This document shows positions 1-8,449 of a DNA stretch of 64,000 nucleotides, one piece after another; positions within the stretch are counted from its first letter, which is position 1; every line of letters starts with the position of its first letter. A program made the translations under genes and the position numbers. The stretch comes from Opitutaceae bacterium (lineage in GTDB: Bacteria > Verrucomicrobiota > Verrucomicrobiia > Opitutales > Opitutaceae). The notes under the pieces are model-generated. The model worked only from the letters and a program-made list of their open reading frames with translations. It was not told the origin of the DNA and searched no databases. The stretch covers positions 186,001 through 250,000 of the forward strand of contig JADJTK010000008.1 in assembly GCA_016711225.1 (NCBI GenBank), in the 5' to 3' direction.

Positions 1-1548
1 CGACGCCAGATAGATGCCGTCCGTATCAGCCTCCAGGATCTCGCAGCCATGCCGGGTAAACTCGGCGATGAGCGCCTGCAGCAGCTCCCGGCCGCGGCGC
101 GTCACCTCAGCGGCGAGCTCGCCGTCCCCGAAGCGCGCGCCCGGAAAACCAAGGTAGCCGTAGAACGAGTTGATCAGAATCTTGAAGCTCTGCTGCCGCG
201 CCGAGTACTCCGCGCGCAGCTCGGGGTCGGGATCGGTGCGGGCCAGCTGCTTGTATTTCAGCCGGTAGTCGCGGAGTTGGCGCAGGATCGGAGTGAAGGC
301 GCCCAGGGAATCGCCGCGCGGGTTGCGCCCCAGGCTCAGCAGCAGGCTCGGGTAGAGCGAGGCCACATCGAAGTGCATCACATCGCGAAACACGCCCTCC
401 TTGAAACTGCGCGAGAAACCGCCCTCAAACGCCGCCACCTCCAACGGGGCCGGCAACGCCGCCCGCCGATGGTAATACTCCTCGAGGAAGAGCAGCTCCA
501 CCTTCGTGCTCGAACCGCGCAGCGTCGCTTCCTGCAGCGTGGTCGGGAAAGCCTTCACCTGCTCGAAATAGGTGGGTAGGAGCAGATCGCCGAGCCCGGC
601 CGTCTCCCGGAGGTCGTCGCGCAGATAGGCGCGGAAACGCTCGCGGTCGGAGTGAAAGGTTTCCTGGATGCGCGCCCCGGGCAGGTAGGTGCGCTCGCCG
701 GTCTCGTCGTCGGTGATGCCGAAGTGGCGGGCGAGATCCTTGAGTCCGTAGGAGGTGAGCTCGCGCGAGGAGATGTCGTGGAGCTGCGCCAACAGAAACG
801 TGTCGATCACGGCGCGGCCCGGTAGGTCGCAACGGGGGAAGTCGATCCAGCGTTCGGCCAGCTTGAGCCGGCTGTTGCGGAACGTGGCCTTCTGTTCGAA
901 CCGTCCCCACGCACACGCGACCTTCAGGCGCCGGCAGCGCTGTCGCAGATAATCGAGGTCGAACTTGAACACGTTGTGCCCCTCGATCGTATCGGGGTCC
1001 TCCTCGGCGATCACCGCGTTGAGCCGATGCAGGAGCTCGCGCTCCGCCTCGTCGGTATCGGCGGCGAGCTCGATCAACTCTGTGCGTTCACCGAAGCGCA
1101 GTCCGATCGCGAGCACCCGGTCTCCCGGTAGCGCCGCATCGCTGAAATGATCCTCTCCCACCGACGCCGTCTCGATGTCCAGTTGGCAGCGCCGCAGGTC
1201 ATGGAACCGCAAGCCGTCGTACAAGCGCCGGCGTTTCTGCAGGAGAAACTGACTCTCGACCGGCCGCAACACGTCGTAGGCGCTGCAACCGGCCTGCTTC
1301 AGCAGCGCCTCCTGCGCCGGCACGCTGGCCGTGTGCGCAAGAAAAGTGAATTCGCCCGCGCCCGCCAACGTCTCCACCTCCGCATGGGCGGGCAGATCGG
1401 TCGGCCGTTCCTTGAGCCAGGCGAAGGGGCGAAACTCCGTCATCGCCTCGGTTCGCCCTCCCGCCTCGGTGGCCAGGGAGACGTGGGCGCGCCCCTGCGC
1501 ATCGATCCACACACCGCAAACGGGAAGATGGCTGGCGTCACCAAACAT
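1..1548 (-). CDS. Family B DNA polymerase (PolB/Pol II-like), C-terminus cut by window edge
   Basis: A 516-residue open frame runs leftward from an ATG at 1548 to the window edge without a stop, so the end of the palm and the thumb are missing. The N-terminal half carries the 3'-5' exonuclease signature: QLDIETAS (residues 122-129, Exo I), EGHNVFKFD (Exo II, near 195) and YGLKDLARHF (Exo III). The polymerase motifs follow: DVASLYPS (motif A, Asp394), KILINSFYG (motif B, near 460) and DTDG (motif C, near 508). The last usually reads DTDS in this family; Gly variants are known. The gene lies downstream of, and in the same direction as, the lexA-imuA-imuB-dnaE2 block, which suggests a role in damage tolerance. 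No LexA box was seen immediately upstream. Family assignment is firm; the SOS role is inferred. Confidence 0.9.
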   Translation of the reverse strand, partial: MFGDASHLPVCGVWIDAQGRAHVSLATEAGGRTEAMTEFRPFAWLKERPTDLPAHAEVETLAGAGEFTFLAHTASVPAQEALLKQAGCSAYDVLRPVESQFLLQKRRRLYDGLRFHDLRRCQLDIETASVGEDHFSDAALPGDRVLAIGLRFGERTELIELAADTDEAERELLHRLNAVIAEEDPDTIEGHNVFKFDLDYLRQRCRRLKVACAWGRFEQKATFRNSRLKLAERWIDFPRCDLPGRAVIDTFLLAQLHDISSRELTSYGLKDLARHFGITDDETGERTYLPGARIQETFHSDRERFRAYLRDDLRETAGLGDLLLPTYFEQVKAFPTTLQEATLRGSSTKVELLFLEEYYHRRAALPAPLEVAAFEGGFSRSFKEGVFRDVMHFDVASLYPSLLLSLGRNPRGDSLGAFTPILRQLRDYRLKYKQLARTDPDPELRAEYSARQQSFKILINSFYGYLGFPGARFGDGELAAEVTRRGRELLQALIAEFTRHGCEILEADTDGIYLAS

Positions 1549-1559
1549 GGGTTTCAGGA

Positions 1560-1583
1560 GTGGCGCAGGCCTCCGTGCCTGCG
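1560..1583. repeat. Palindromic repeat family A, copy 1
   Basis: A 24-base element starting GTGGCGCAGG and containing the arms CGCAGGC and GCCTGCG around a six-base centre. Near-identical copies occur at 30398, 30448, 34494, 34529 (inverted) and 62566. It sits in the gap just upstream of the polymerase start. Confidence 0.75.
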
Positions 1584-1609
1584 GTACTGGCCTTGGCAAG
1601 CGCCGTCGG

Positions 1610-1975
1610 TTATCCGCCGAAGGTCGGCCGCAGATAGACCATCGTGAGGGCCGCGATCAGGGCGAACGCCGTCATCGCCATCCAACGCGGGGTCTGCGCT
1701 CGGCGACGGAAGGCGATGCCGCCGATGGCCGAAAGCCACAACCAGCACAGCACCTTCACCCAGATCCAGGCCGGCCAGTTCATCGGGTTGGGCATGCCTA
1801 AATTCTTCGAGGCCAGCCCGAAGCCGCCGACCAAAGCCAGCAGGCTGAGGATACCGCCAGCCATCATGATTTGTTTGCGGCGCGCCTCCGGAGCGCCTCC
1901 AAAGACGGCAAAGGTGACACCGGTCAGGAGCAGGATGCTAGTAACGTGAAGAATCGAATAATACTGCGGAGTCAT
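1610..1975 (-). CDS. Small four-helix membrane protein, unknown function
   Basis: The product has 121 residues and is almost entirely hydrophobic, with about four predicted membrane segments: residues 5-25 (ILHVTSILLLTGVTFAVFG), 35-55, 68-88 and 98-115. It resembles small conserved inner-membrane proteins annotated as hypothetical in Verrucomicrobiota. I recognise no catalytic motif. It lies between the polymerase (62 bases downstream) and the ferredoxin gene, all on the minus strand, so cotranscription is possible. The ATG at 1975 is followed directly by a convincing first helix. Confidence 0.7.
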   Translation of the reverse strand: MTPQYYSILHVTSILLLTGVTFAVFGGAPEARRKQIMMAGGILSLLALVGGFGLASKNLGMPNPMNWPAWIWVKVLCWLWLSAIGGIAFRRRAQTPRWMAMTAFALIAALTMVYLRPTFGG

Positions 1976-2009
1976 GGCCCGCAGGTTGCGCGACCGGCAC
2001 GAAAAGGGA

Positions 2010-2065
2010 AATCAAAAGGCCGGAATACTCCGGACACGTCCACGCGGCGCTTGGCCCCGCGTGGA
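2010..2065 (-). terminator. Possible terminator of the ferredoxin gene
   Basis: Two adjacent hairpins lie downstream of the ferredoxin stop. One has perfect 9-base arms TCCACGCGG/CCGCGTGGA (2039-2047 with 2057-2065). The other has arms CCGGA/TCCGG (2020-2033). On the minus strand the second is followed by CCTTTTGATTT, a weak T tract. The structure is clear; the terminator function is moderately likely. Confidence 0.35.
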
Positions 2066-2102
2066 CGGATTCTCAACGGCAGCGCACGCCGCCGGCCGCA
2101 CT

Positions 2103-2276
2103 TCAGGCGACGCTGATCGCGCCGTTCGGGCAGGCGGTCTCGCAGCTGGCGCAATCAATGCACTTGTCGGCAGTGATTGAATAAACGGAATCCTTCTCGA
2201 GGACGGCGCCCTCGGGGCAGGCTTCGATGCACGCGCCGCAAGCGACGCAGTTTTCGGTGTCGATTTTGTAGGCCAT
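2103..2276 (-). CDS. 2[4Fe-4S] ferredoxin, 57 residues
   Basis: A short gene encoding a bacterial-type ferredoxin. Residues 10-21 give CVACGACIEACP and residues 39-50 give CIDCASCETACP, two complete CxxCxxCxxxCP motifs that each bind a [4Fe-4S] cluster. The product starts MAYKID and ends ISVA, the usual size and layout of clostridial-type ferredoxins. It carries low-potential electrons in the cytoplasm; the partner enzyme is not in the window. No strong Shine-Dalgarno is visible before the ATG at 2276. It lies 48 bases downstream of dnaE2 on the same strand but has no functional tie to it that I can see. Confidence 0.93.
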   Translation of the reverse strand: MAYKIDTENCVACGACIEACPEGAVLEKDSVYSITADKCIDCASCETACPNGAISVA

Positions 2277-2324
2277 AAAGGGGGAAATCGTGAACGCCTC
2301 GCCGGACGAAAGACAAGACGACTT

Positions 2325-5300
2325 TCAATGGTAATCGTAGCTGCCCTGCGTCGGCAGTCCGAGCGCCGGCATCGGATCGATCCTCTCGGCCAGCACGTGG
2401 ATCACGCCACGTTCATTCTGTACCCGACCAGTGATCACCAACGCCGCCTCCAGGTTGATTACCAGCCGGCAGTCCTCGAAGAGCTTCGGCCGCACGATCG
2501 CGTTGGCCAGTCCGGTCTCGTCCTCCAGCGTGATGAAACACACGCCCTTGGCCGTACCCGGGCGTTGCCGAGTGATCACCGCTCCCCCGATCTTCACCCG
2601 CGTCCCCTGCTCGGCCCGGGCCAGGTCCGCGGCCGGCCAGAGGTCGGGCAACTGCGACCGCAACAACTTCATCGGGTGGGCGCCGGTGGTCAGCGAGGTA
2701 TGGGCGTAGTCGGCCTGCAAGCGCTCGAGCGGCAGCATCGGCGCCAGCGGAGCCGGGCCGGCATCCTCCTGCAGTGCCGCGTAGCGGAAGAGATCATCAC
2801 CCCCGTTGACTTCCTCCACTTTCCAGAGGGCCGCGCGCCGGTGTCCGGCGAGGGCGTTGAACGCCCCCGCACCGGCTAGGGCCCGGCGCTCCGGCGCCGT
2901 GAAGTCGGTGCGCCGCAGCAAATCCGCCAATGAAGCAAAAGGCCTCTGCCCCCGCGCCTCCAACAGCCCCCGGACCGCCGCCGCGCGCACCCCGTGCACC
3001 GACAACAAGCCCAGCCGGATCGCGTGATCGGAGTCCACCCGGCAGCGTGCATCGGAGAGCTGGACGCACACCGGCAACGTCTGCACGCCGTGCCGGCGGG
3101 CGTCTTGCACCAGCGAGGCCGCCGAGTAGAACCCCATCGGCTGGTTGTTGAGCAACGCCGCGAAAAACGCCGCCGTCCGGTGCACCTTCAGCCAGCACGA
3201 CGCGTAGGCGATCAGGGCGAAGGACAACGCGTGCGACTCCGGAAACCCGTACAGGGCGAACGACGCCAGCGACTTCAGGATGAGCTCGATGGCCTCGGGC
3301 CCCACGCCGTTTTGCCGCAGCGCCTCCCGCAGCCTGGCGCTCATCCGGTTCATCCGGTCCGGCGAGCGCGTGAACCCGATGGCCCGGCGCAACTCGTCGG
3401 CGTCGGCCGCGCTGAACCCGCCCAGCTCCATCGCGATGCGCAGGATCTGCTCCTGGAAAAGCACGACGCCAAGGGTCCGCTCCAGAATCGGCCGCATGCG
3501 CTCGTCGGGATAGGTCACCGGTTCCAGCCCCACCCGGCGCTGCAGGTACGGATTCACCGCGTCGCCATGGATCGGGCCGGGGCGGATAATCGCCACCTCG
3601 ATGGCCAGATCGTAAAAGGTGGCCGGCTTCATCCGCGGCAACGTCGCCATCTGGGCCCGACTCTCGATCTGGAACACCCCCACCGTGTCCGCCGCCTGGA
3701 TCAACTTATAGGTCGCCGGATCGTCCTTGGGTAGGTGGGCGAGGTCCACCGGCTGCCCGCGTTCGCCGCAGATCGCCAGGGACTCCTGCAACACGGCCAT
3801 CATGCCCAGCCCGAGCAGATCCACCTTCACCATGCCCATGTCCTCGCAATCCGACTTGTCCCACTGGAGCACCGAGCGGCCCGCCATCCGGGCATTTTCC
3901 AGCGGCACGAACTGGTCGAGCTGGCCACTGCTCAGGACCATCCCACCGGAGTGCTGCCCGAGATGGCGCGGCAGGCCGTGCACCTGCCGGCAGGTATCCA
4001 CCAACGCCCGGAAGCGCGGGTGGTCCGGCGGTATGCCGGCGGTGCGCAACTGCTCCTCGAGCTCGAGGGTCTGGGGGAAATCACCGGAATGAAACAAGCT
4101 GCTGAACCGGTCCAGCACATCGTCGGGCAGCCCGAGCACCTTGCCGACCTCGCGCATCGCGCTGCGGCCCCGAAACGTAATGACATTCGCGGTCATCGCC
4201 GCACCGCGCCGGCCGTAGCGACGATACACCTCCTGGATCACCTCCTCGCGCCGCCCCTCGCTCGGAAGGTCCAAATCGATGTCCGGCCAGTCGGTGCGCC
4301 CCTCGGAGAGGAAACGTTCGAAAAGCAGCTTCCCCGCGATGGGATCGACCGCGGTGATCCCGAGCGCGTAACACACCGCACTGTTCGCGGCCGAGCCCCG
4401 CCCCTGCACGAGGATTCCACGGCCCCGCGCGAAGGCGCACAGGTCCCAGACGATCAGGAAATAGCCGGCAAAGCCCAGCTTCGCGATGAGCCCGAGCTCG
4501 TGATCGAGTTGCCGGCGCACGGGGCCCTCCACGGCACCGTAACGCTCCTGCGCCCCAGCGTAGGTCATCTGGCGCAGGTACGAATCCTGATCCTCGCCCT
4601 CCGGCACCGGGAAATCAGGGAAACGATAGCCCAGGTCGGCGAGGGTGAACTCCAGCCGCGCGGCCAAGTGCGTGGTATTGGCGATCGCCTCCGGTAGATC
4701 CGCAAAAATCGCCGCCATCTCCGTGCCGGACTTCAGGCCGCGTTCGCTGTTGGCCTCCAGTTTGCGCCCCGCCGCATCGAGCGTGGTGTGTTCACGAAGA
4801 CAAGTGAAGACATCGGCCACCCGCCGCGCCTCCGGCGTGGCGTAGAGCACACCGTTGGTCGCCAGCAACGGCAGCCCCTCGGTCCGAGCCCACTCGACGA
4901 GAAACTCGTTCTCCGCCTCTTCGCCGGGCACCAGATGCCGCTGGATCTCCACATACAACCGTTCGCCTCCAAAGATCTCCTGCAAGCACCGGCCCGCTGC
5001 CCCGGCCGCAGCGTCGCCACGCGCCCGCCACGCGCGGCGCACCGGCCCGTCCTCGTCGCCGGTGAGCGCGATCAGGCCCGCGTTGTCCGCCGCCAGCTCG
5101 TGCCACGCCACACTCCCCTCGCCCTTCGGCGCACGCAGATTCGCCGTCGTCAACAGGCCGCAGAGCGTGCGATAGCCGACTTGCGTGGCGACCAGCACCG
5201 GCAACGAAATTCCCTCCTCCATGGGCAATTCGCAGCCCACCAGCGCCCGGATACCCGCCTCCTTGGCCGCCTTGTGCAGCCGCACCGCCCCATACACCCC

Positions 5301-5426
5301 GCCGCGGTCGCACAGGGCGATCGCCGGCAGCTGCAGGCGGCCCGCCTCGGCGGCCAACACCTCGGGCATGGAACCGCCGCGAAGCCAGCAGAACGCACTA
5401 CGGGCGTGAAGTTCGACGTAACTCAT
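2325..5426 (-). CDS. dnaE2: Error-prone DNA polymerase III alpha subunit DnaE2 (ImuC)
   Basis: The product has 1033 residues, the normal size for DnaE2, shorter than the replicative DnaE. It begins MSYVELHARSAFCWLRGGS, the PHP domain start typical of DnaE2. The polymerase active site is PDIDLDLPS near residues 379-387, supplying catalytic aspartates. Near the C-terminus an OB fold reads VKIGGAVITRQRPGTAKG. An open frame continues 39 codons upstream, but the ATG at 5426 is preferred: it shares its A with the imuB stop (TGATG), a layout that suggests translational coupling, and it starts at the family's usual N-terminus. With ImuA and ImuB this enzyme forms the SOS mutasome that copies damaged DNA with errors. 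Regulation by LexA is likely, because lexA lies directly upstream. Confidence 0.95.
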   Translation of the reverse strand: MSYVELHARSAFCWLRGGSMPEVLAAEAGRLQLPAIALCDRGGVYGAVRLHKAAKEAGIRALVGCELPMEEGISLPVLVATQVGYRTLCGLLTTANLRAPKGEGSVAWHELAADNAGLIALTGDEDGPVRRAWRARGDAAAGAAGRCLQEIFGGERLYVEIQRHLVPGEEAENEFLVEWARTEGLPLLATNGVLYATPEARRVADVFTCLREHTTLDAAGRKLEANSERGLKSGTEMAAIFADLPEAIANTTHLAARLEFTLADLGYRFPDFPVPEGEDQDSYLRQMTYAGAQERYGAVEGPVRRQLDHELGLIAKLGFAGYFLIVWDLCAFARGRGILVQGRGSAANSAVCYALGITAVDPIAGKLLFERFLSEGRTDWPDIDLDLPSEGRREEVIQEVYRRYGRRGAAMTANVITFRGRSAMREVGKVLGLPDDVLDRFSSLFHSGDFPQTLELEEQLRTAGIPPDHPRFRALVDTCRQVHGLPRHLGQHSGGMVLSSGQLDQFVPLENARMAGRSVLQWDKSDCEDMGMVKVDLLGLGMMAVLQESLAICGERGQPVDLAHLPKDDPATYKLIQAADTVGVFQIESRAQMATLPRMKPATFYDLAIEVAIIRPGPIHGDAVNPYLQRRVGLEPVTYPDERMRPILERTLGVVLFQEQILRIAMELGGFSAADADELRRAIGFTRSPDRMNRMSARLREALRQNGVGPEAIELILKSLASFALYGFPESHALSFALIAYASCWLKVHRTAAFFAALLNNQPMGFYSAASLVQDARRHGVQTLPVCVQLSDARCRVDSDHAIRLGLLSVHGVRAAAVRGLLEARGQRPFASLADLLRRTDFTAPERRALAGAGAFNALAGHRRAALWKVEEVNGGDDLFRYAALQEDAGPAPLAPMLPLERLQADYAHTSLTTGAHPMKLLRSQLPDLWPAADLARAEQGTRVKIGGAVITRQRPGTAKGVCFITLEDETGLANAIVRPKLFEDCRLVINLEAALVITGRVQNERGVIHVLAERIDPMPALGLPTQGSYDYH

Positions 5427-6877
5427 CAGTCCAGCTCCCCCTCGACGCACCAGCCCTCGGCCGTACACGCCAGTTGATACAGGCCACCTTCGGCCAGCTC
5501 GACCTGCCAGGTCTCCACCGCCCACCCCTCCGGCTTCCACCACTCACCCGACGAGCGCCACGGTCCCTGCACCGCGCGCACCTCCCCGCACACCAACCGG
5601 CTTTCCAGCCGGAAGGGGCGCATGTCCGCGAGCTGGACTCGCGCCGGCCACGGCGGACGAAACCGGCGCAATACCAGCCCCCGCGATGCATGCACCGACG
5701 GCTGCGCCGGCAGGGGCACGGTCTCGGCGGGTTTCTCCAGCACCACAGCGTCCGGCCGGTGGGTATCACGCACCACCGGCGTGCCCACCCGCCCCTCCCC
5801 CACCAGCGCGGCCACGCGCGCCAAATTCTCCCAGAACGCCGCCGGATCGCGCAGCCCGGTATCGAAAAGCCCGCCCTGTTTGCGCGCCGGCCGGCAGGGG
5901 GTGGCGGCCAACCGGGCCCCCACCACTCGACCCGCCGTGCGCACCGTCTCCAGATGCGCCTGGAACACGCGCATCCAGCCGTCGACGTCGGCGCCCGGCT
6001 CCGGCAGGCGCAACTCCCGGCGATAGTCGGTCGCGTCCTCGAGGAGCAACGTCAGGGTCAGCTTCTCGGCGACCAGCCCCTCGGCGCGCAGCTCCAGCGC
6101 CACACACTCGGCGAACCGCCGCAGGCGAAACAACAGCGGCTCCATCGCCTCGATCGGCGGCTCGTAGGTCCACTCCGCCACGAAGCTCTTAGCCGGCTGG
6201 GTAAGCCGCAGCGGCCGGGTCGTCTCGCCGGCAGCACGTTCCCACAAAAGCACGCCATCGGTGCCCAGGCGCTGGCCGATCTCGGCCTTGGGCAGCGCAG
6301 TGAGCTCGCCCAGCGTGCGAATTCCCCAGCCCTGCAACACCACCGCCTGCCCCGGGGTCGGTTCGGCGAAAGCCAGCGGCAGGGGTCGCAAAAACTCGAC
6401 CCCATCGCGCACCACCAGCACAGGGTCTGCACAGCGCGCCGCGCAGGAGGCTAGGTGCGGCGTGGCGGCGGCTCCAATGCATGCCGGCAGCCCGGCCACC
6501 GCCAGCTCGGCGGCGCAGCACCGCATCTGCGCCTCGGTGCGCCCGGCCTGCGCCCCCTGCAGGTCCACGCTCACCCAGCCCGGGCCGGTGAATTCGACTC
6601 GCGGCGACAGCGTGAAGGCGGCCGCCAACAACAGCCGGTTGGCCTCGCTCTCCGCCACCGGGTCGCGTTGCCGCAGCAGAATGCCGGGGCAGCGCGCCAT
6701 CGCCAACGGTGCGGTCAGGCCCGGGGTCACGCCGGTCACTTCCGGCGAGAGCTCCACCACCCTCGCCCGGCGCCCATCCCCCTCGATCAACGCCACCGCC
6801 TTGCCGGCCAGCGCCGGATCGCCCCGACGCAGGGCGTTGAGGGAAAAGTCGCGCACCCACAAAACCGCGTAGTTCAT
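5426..6877 (-). CDS. imuB: ImuB, inactive Y-family polymerase-like mutasome subunit
   Basis: The product has 483 residues and is a Y-family (DinB/UmuC-like) protein of the ImuB type. It starts MNYAVLWVRDFSLNAL, where active polymerases have a DxDxFFA-type motif. At the second catalytic site it reads WVSVDLQGA, where an active enzyme has the pair SIDE, so the second carboxylate is missing. This fits ImuB, which is known as a catalytically dead adaptor that bridges DnaE2 and the sliding clamp. The start overlaps the imuA stop by four bases (ATGA), and the stop overlaps the dnaE2 start, so the three genes form a tight operon. The C-terminal ~150 residues are the divergent ImuB tail. Confidence 0.9.
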   Translation of the reverse strand: MNYAVLWVRDFSLNALRRGDPALAGKAVALIEGDGRRARVVELSPEVTGVTPGLTAPLAMARCPGILLRQRDPVAESEANRLLLAAAFTLSPRVEFTGPGWVSVDLQGAQAGRTEAQMRCCAAELAVAGLPACIGAAATPHLASCAARCADPVLVVRDGVEFLRPLPLAFAEPTPGQAVVLQGWGIRTLGELTALPKAEIGQRLGTDGVLLWERAAGETTRPLRLTQPAKSFVAEWTYEPPIEAMEPLLFRLRRFAECVALELRAEGLVAEKLTLTLLLEDATDYRRELRLPEPGADVDGWMRVFQAHLETVRTAGRVVGARLAATPCRPARKQGGLFDTGLRDPAAFWENLARVAALVGEGRVGTPVVRDTHRPDAVVLEKPAETVPLPAQPSVHASRGLVLRRFRPPWPARVQLADMRPFRLESRLVCGEVRAVQGPWRSSGEWWKPEGWAVETWQVELAEGGLYQLACTAEGWCVEGELD

Positions 6878-7527
6878 CCGGTGCGCTCCTCCTCGAGCCC
6901 AGCATGGCCGCGGTCGATTTCAACCGGCAGGTGGGCGGTGAGGACCGCGCGCGGCAGCCGCTGATCGTCCAAGCAGTACACCGCCGGCAGCACCAGCCGC
7001 CACGTCACTGCCGGAACAAGCGGATACGGGGTCTTGACCAACACCGCCCCGCCCGACTGCGCCGCCCGGTGCAGGCGGTGCCAGACCGTGGCCGGCGTGC
7101 GCCGCAGCTCGCGTTGCGCACAGCCGCACAAGTCGACGACCACCACCGCATAGTTACCGTCGCGCACTAGCATATCCGCCGCGCTGAGCGCCTGCACCAC
7201 CGTTCCACAGCGCACCCATACCAAATGTTGGAGCGAGTCGGGCACCACCGCCTCCGGGGCGAACGTCTCCGCGCCGTCGATCAACGCCACCCGTTGGCGT
7301 CCGGCGCGAGTGGTCTGGAGCAACTGCGCCAAGACCGATTGCCCACCACTGCCCGCCCCCGCCGCCACCAACTCCGTCAACCGCCCCGCCGGCAGTCCGC
7401 CGCCCAAGGCCTCATCGATCGCCGGCACTCCCGTGGGCACGCAGCCGGCGGACTTCCCTGCTTTTCCGGGGAAACGCGCGGCGAGCAACTGCCGCAGATC
7501 GGCGACTGACACAGGAGGGCGGGACAT
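6874..7527 (-). CDS. imuA: ImuA, RecA-like mutasome component
   Basis: The product has 217 residues. The core has a RecA-like layout: PTGVPAIDEALGGGLPAGRL (residues 31-50), then AGAGSGGQSVLAQLL where RecA has its Walker A loop (GPESSGKTT). The conserved lysine is replaced by Gln, so nucleotide binding may be lost or altered. A Walker B-like strand, YAVVVVDLCG, follows. ImuA proteins are known to have a RecA-like fold and to be required with ImuB and DnaE2 for damage-induced mutagenesis. It is the first gene of the mutasome operon, 180 bases downstream of lexA. No clear second LexA operator was found in that gap. Confidence 0.85.
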   Translation of the reverse strand: MSRPPVSVADLRQLLAARFPGKAGKSAGCVPTGVPAIDEALGGGLPAGRLTELVAAGAGSGGQSVLAQLLQTTRAGRQRVALIDGAETFAPEAVVPDSLQHLVWVRCGTVVQALSAADMLVRDGNYAVVVVDLCGCAQRELRRTPATVWHRLHRAAQSGGAVLVKTPYPLVPAVTWRLVLPAVYCLDDQRLPRAVLTAHLPVEIDRGHAGLEEERTG

Positions 7528-7566
7528 ACGCGAGTGGTCATCGAACTCAGCCGCGTCCGTTCATTT

Positions 7567-7613
7567 GTAGGAGCGTGCTTGCACGCGATTGTTGGAGAGC
7601 GTGCTCGCACGCG
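7567..7613. repeat. Palindromic repeat family B, two tandem copies
   Basis: Two adjacent copies of an element with the core GAGCGTGCTTGCACGCG (7571-7587) and GAGCGTGCTCGCACGCG (7597-7613), preceded by GTAG or GTTG. The arms CGTGC/GCACG form a short hairpin. Further copies lie at 26898 and 26942 and inside the helicase gene at 51625, 52882 and 53305. It occupies the gap between lexA and imuA. Confidence 0.7.
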
Positions 7614-7707
7614 CCCCATGGAGCCCGTGCCAGCACGCACCAACATCCGATGCCGGATGGGCTGATCCCTTGTTCAAAGATTCAACGTCGGGCTGCATGC
7701 TTTCCCC

Positions 7708-8319
7708 TCACTCCACGTTACGCCGAATCACCCCGACGACCACGCCTTGGGACTCCAGTCCCTGCTCGGGCACGATGTCGGCATAGCGTTTGTTCTCGGC
7801 GCGCAACACCGGCCGGCCCCGCACCTGCACCAGGCGTTTAAGGGTCGAGGAGGTGCCATCGACCAAGGCGGCGATGATCTCCCCTGTCCGCGGCTCCCGC
7901 CGCTCCAACACGACGATGTCCCCATCCAAGATGTGGGCACCGATCATCGAGTCGCCCTGCACACGCAGCGCCCAGAGGTGGAACGGCTGCTTGCGCCGCA
8001 CCCCAAAAAACGCCGGATCGATAGCAATCGTCTCCTCGGGTTGCTGTTCCTGCTGCGCGGGCAACCCGGCCGGGATGGAGCCAAAGACCATCAGCTCGAA
8101 CAAGTGGCTCTGCACCTCGCGGGCTTGCAGCCCCCAGCGGCCGTCGACCAACTGGGAAACTTGGGCTTTGGCCGCCAGCGCCCGCAGGTGACACACCGCC
8201 GCGTTCTGGCTGCTGAAGCCAAACTGGCGCTGGATGTCGCGGGTGGAGGGAGGCGTCGCGTGCGTTTCCTGAAACGACCGGACGAAATCGAGCACCGCTT
8301 GCTGCTTTTCCGTAAGCAT
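7708..8319 (-). CDS. lexA: LexA repressor, SOS regulator
   Basis: The product has 203 residues. The N-terminal 65 residues form the winged helix-turn-helix typical of LexA (MLTEKQQAVLDFVRSF, then STRDIQRQFGFSS). The C-terminal S24 peptidase domain has the cleavage site Ala84-Gly85 in SIPAGLP, the catalytic Ser124 in QGDSMIGAHI and the catalytic Lys161 in STLKRLV. RecA-DNA filaments are known to stimulate self-cleavage of LexA. The ATG at 8319 is the first possible start, because an in-frame TAG lies four codons upstream. A perfect operator overlaps this ATG, so the transcript may be leaderless or the operator may also cover the ribosome site. It heads the mutasome block. Confidence 0.95.
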   Translation of the reverse strand: MLTEKQQAVLDFVRSFQETHATPPSTRDIQRQFGFSSQNAAVCHLRALAAKAQVSQLVDGRWGLQAREVQSHLFELMVFGSIPAGLPAQQEQQPEETIAIDPAFFGVRRKQPFHLWALRVQGDSMIGAHILDGDIVVLERREPRTGEIIAALVDGTSSTLKRLVQVRGRPVLRAENKRYADIVPEQGLESQGVVVGVIRRNVE

Positions 8320-8338
8320 ACTGTTCTAGTGAACAGTA
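8319..8338 (-). promoter_or_regulatory. LexA operator (SOS box) overlapping the lexA start codon
   Basis: A perfect palindrome with 8-base arms TACTGTTC and GAACAGTA around TAGT. The core GTTC-N4-GAAC is compact, like other lineage-specific SOS boxes. The first base lies within the start codon of lexA. Autoregulation of lexA through such a site is known in many phyla. The role here is inferred from position and symmetry. Confidence 0.8.
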
Positions 8339-8449
8339 CCGACCCGAAATGCAAGCCTGCTCCGGAAGATAGGGATCAAGGAGGGGCATGGGATTTCCAT
8401 CAGGTGGGCGCCTTGCCCCCAACTCGAGGGCATGAGCCTAGTACGCGTG

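Noticed and set aside
7670..7690. GTTCAAAGATTC near the lexA stop as a second LexA box for imuA
   Set aside because: Only one half site matches; the other arm differs in two of four core bases.
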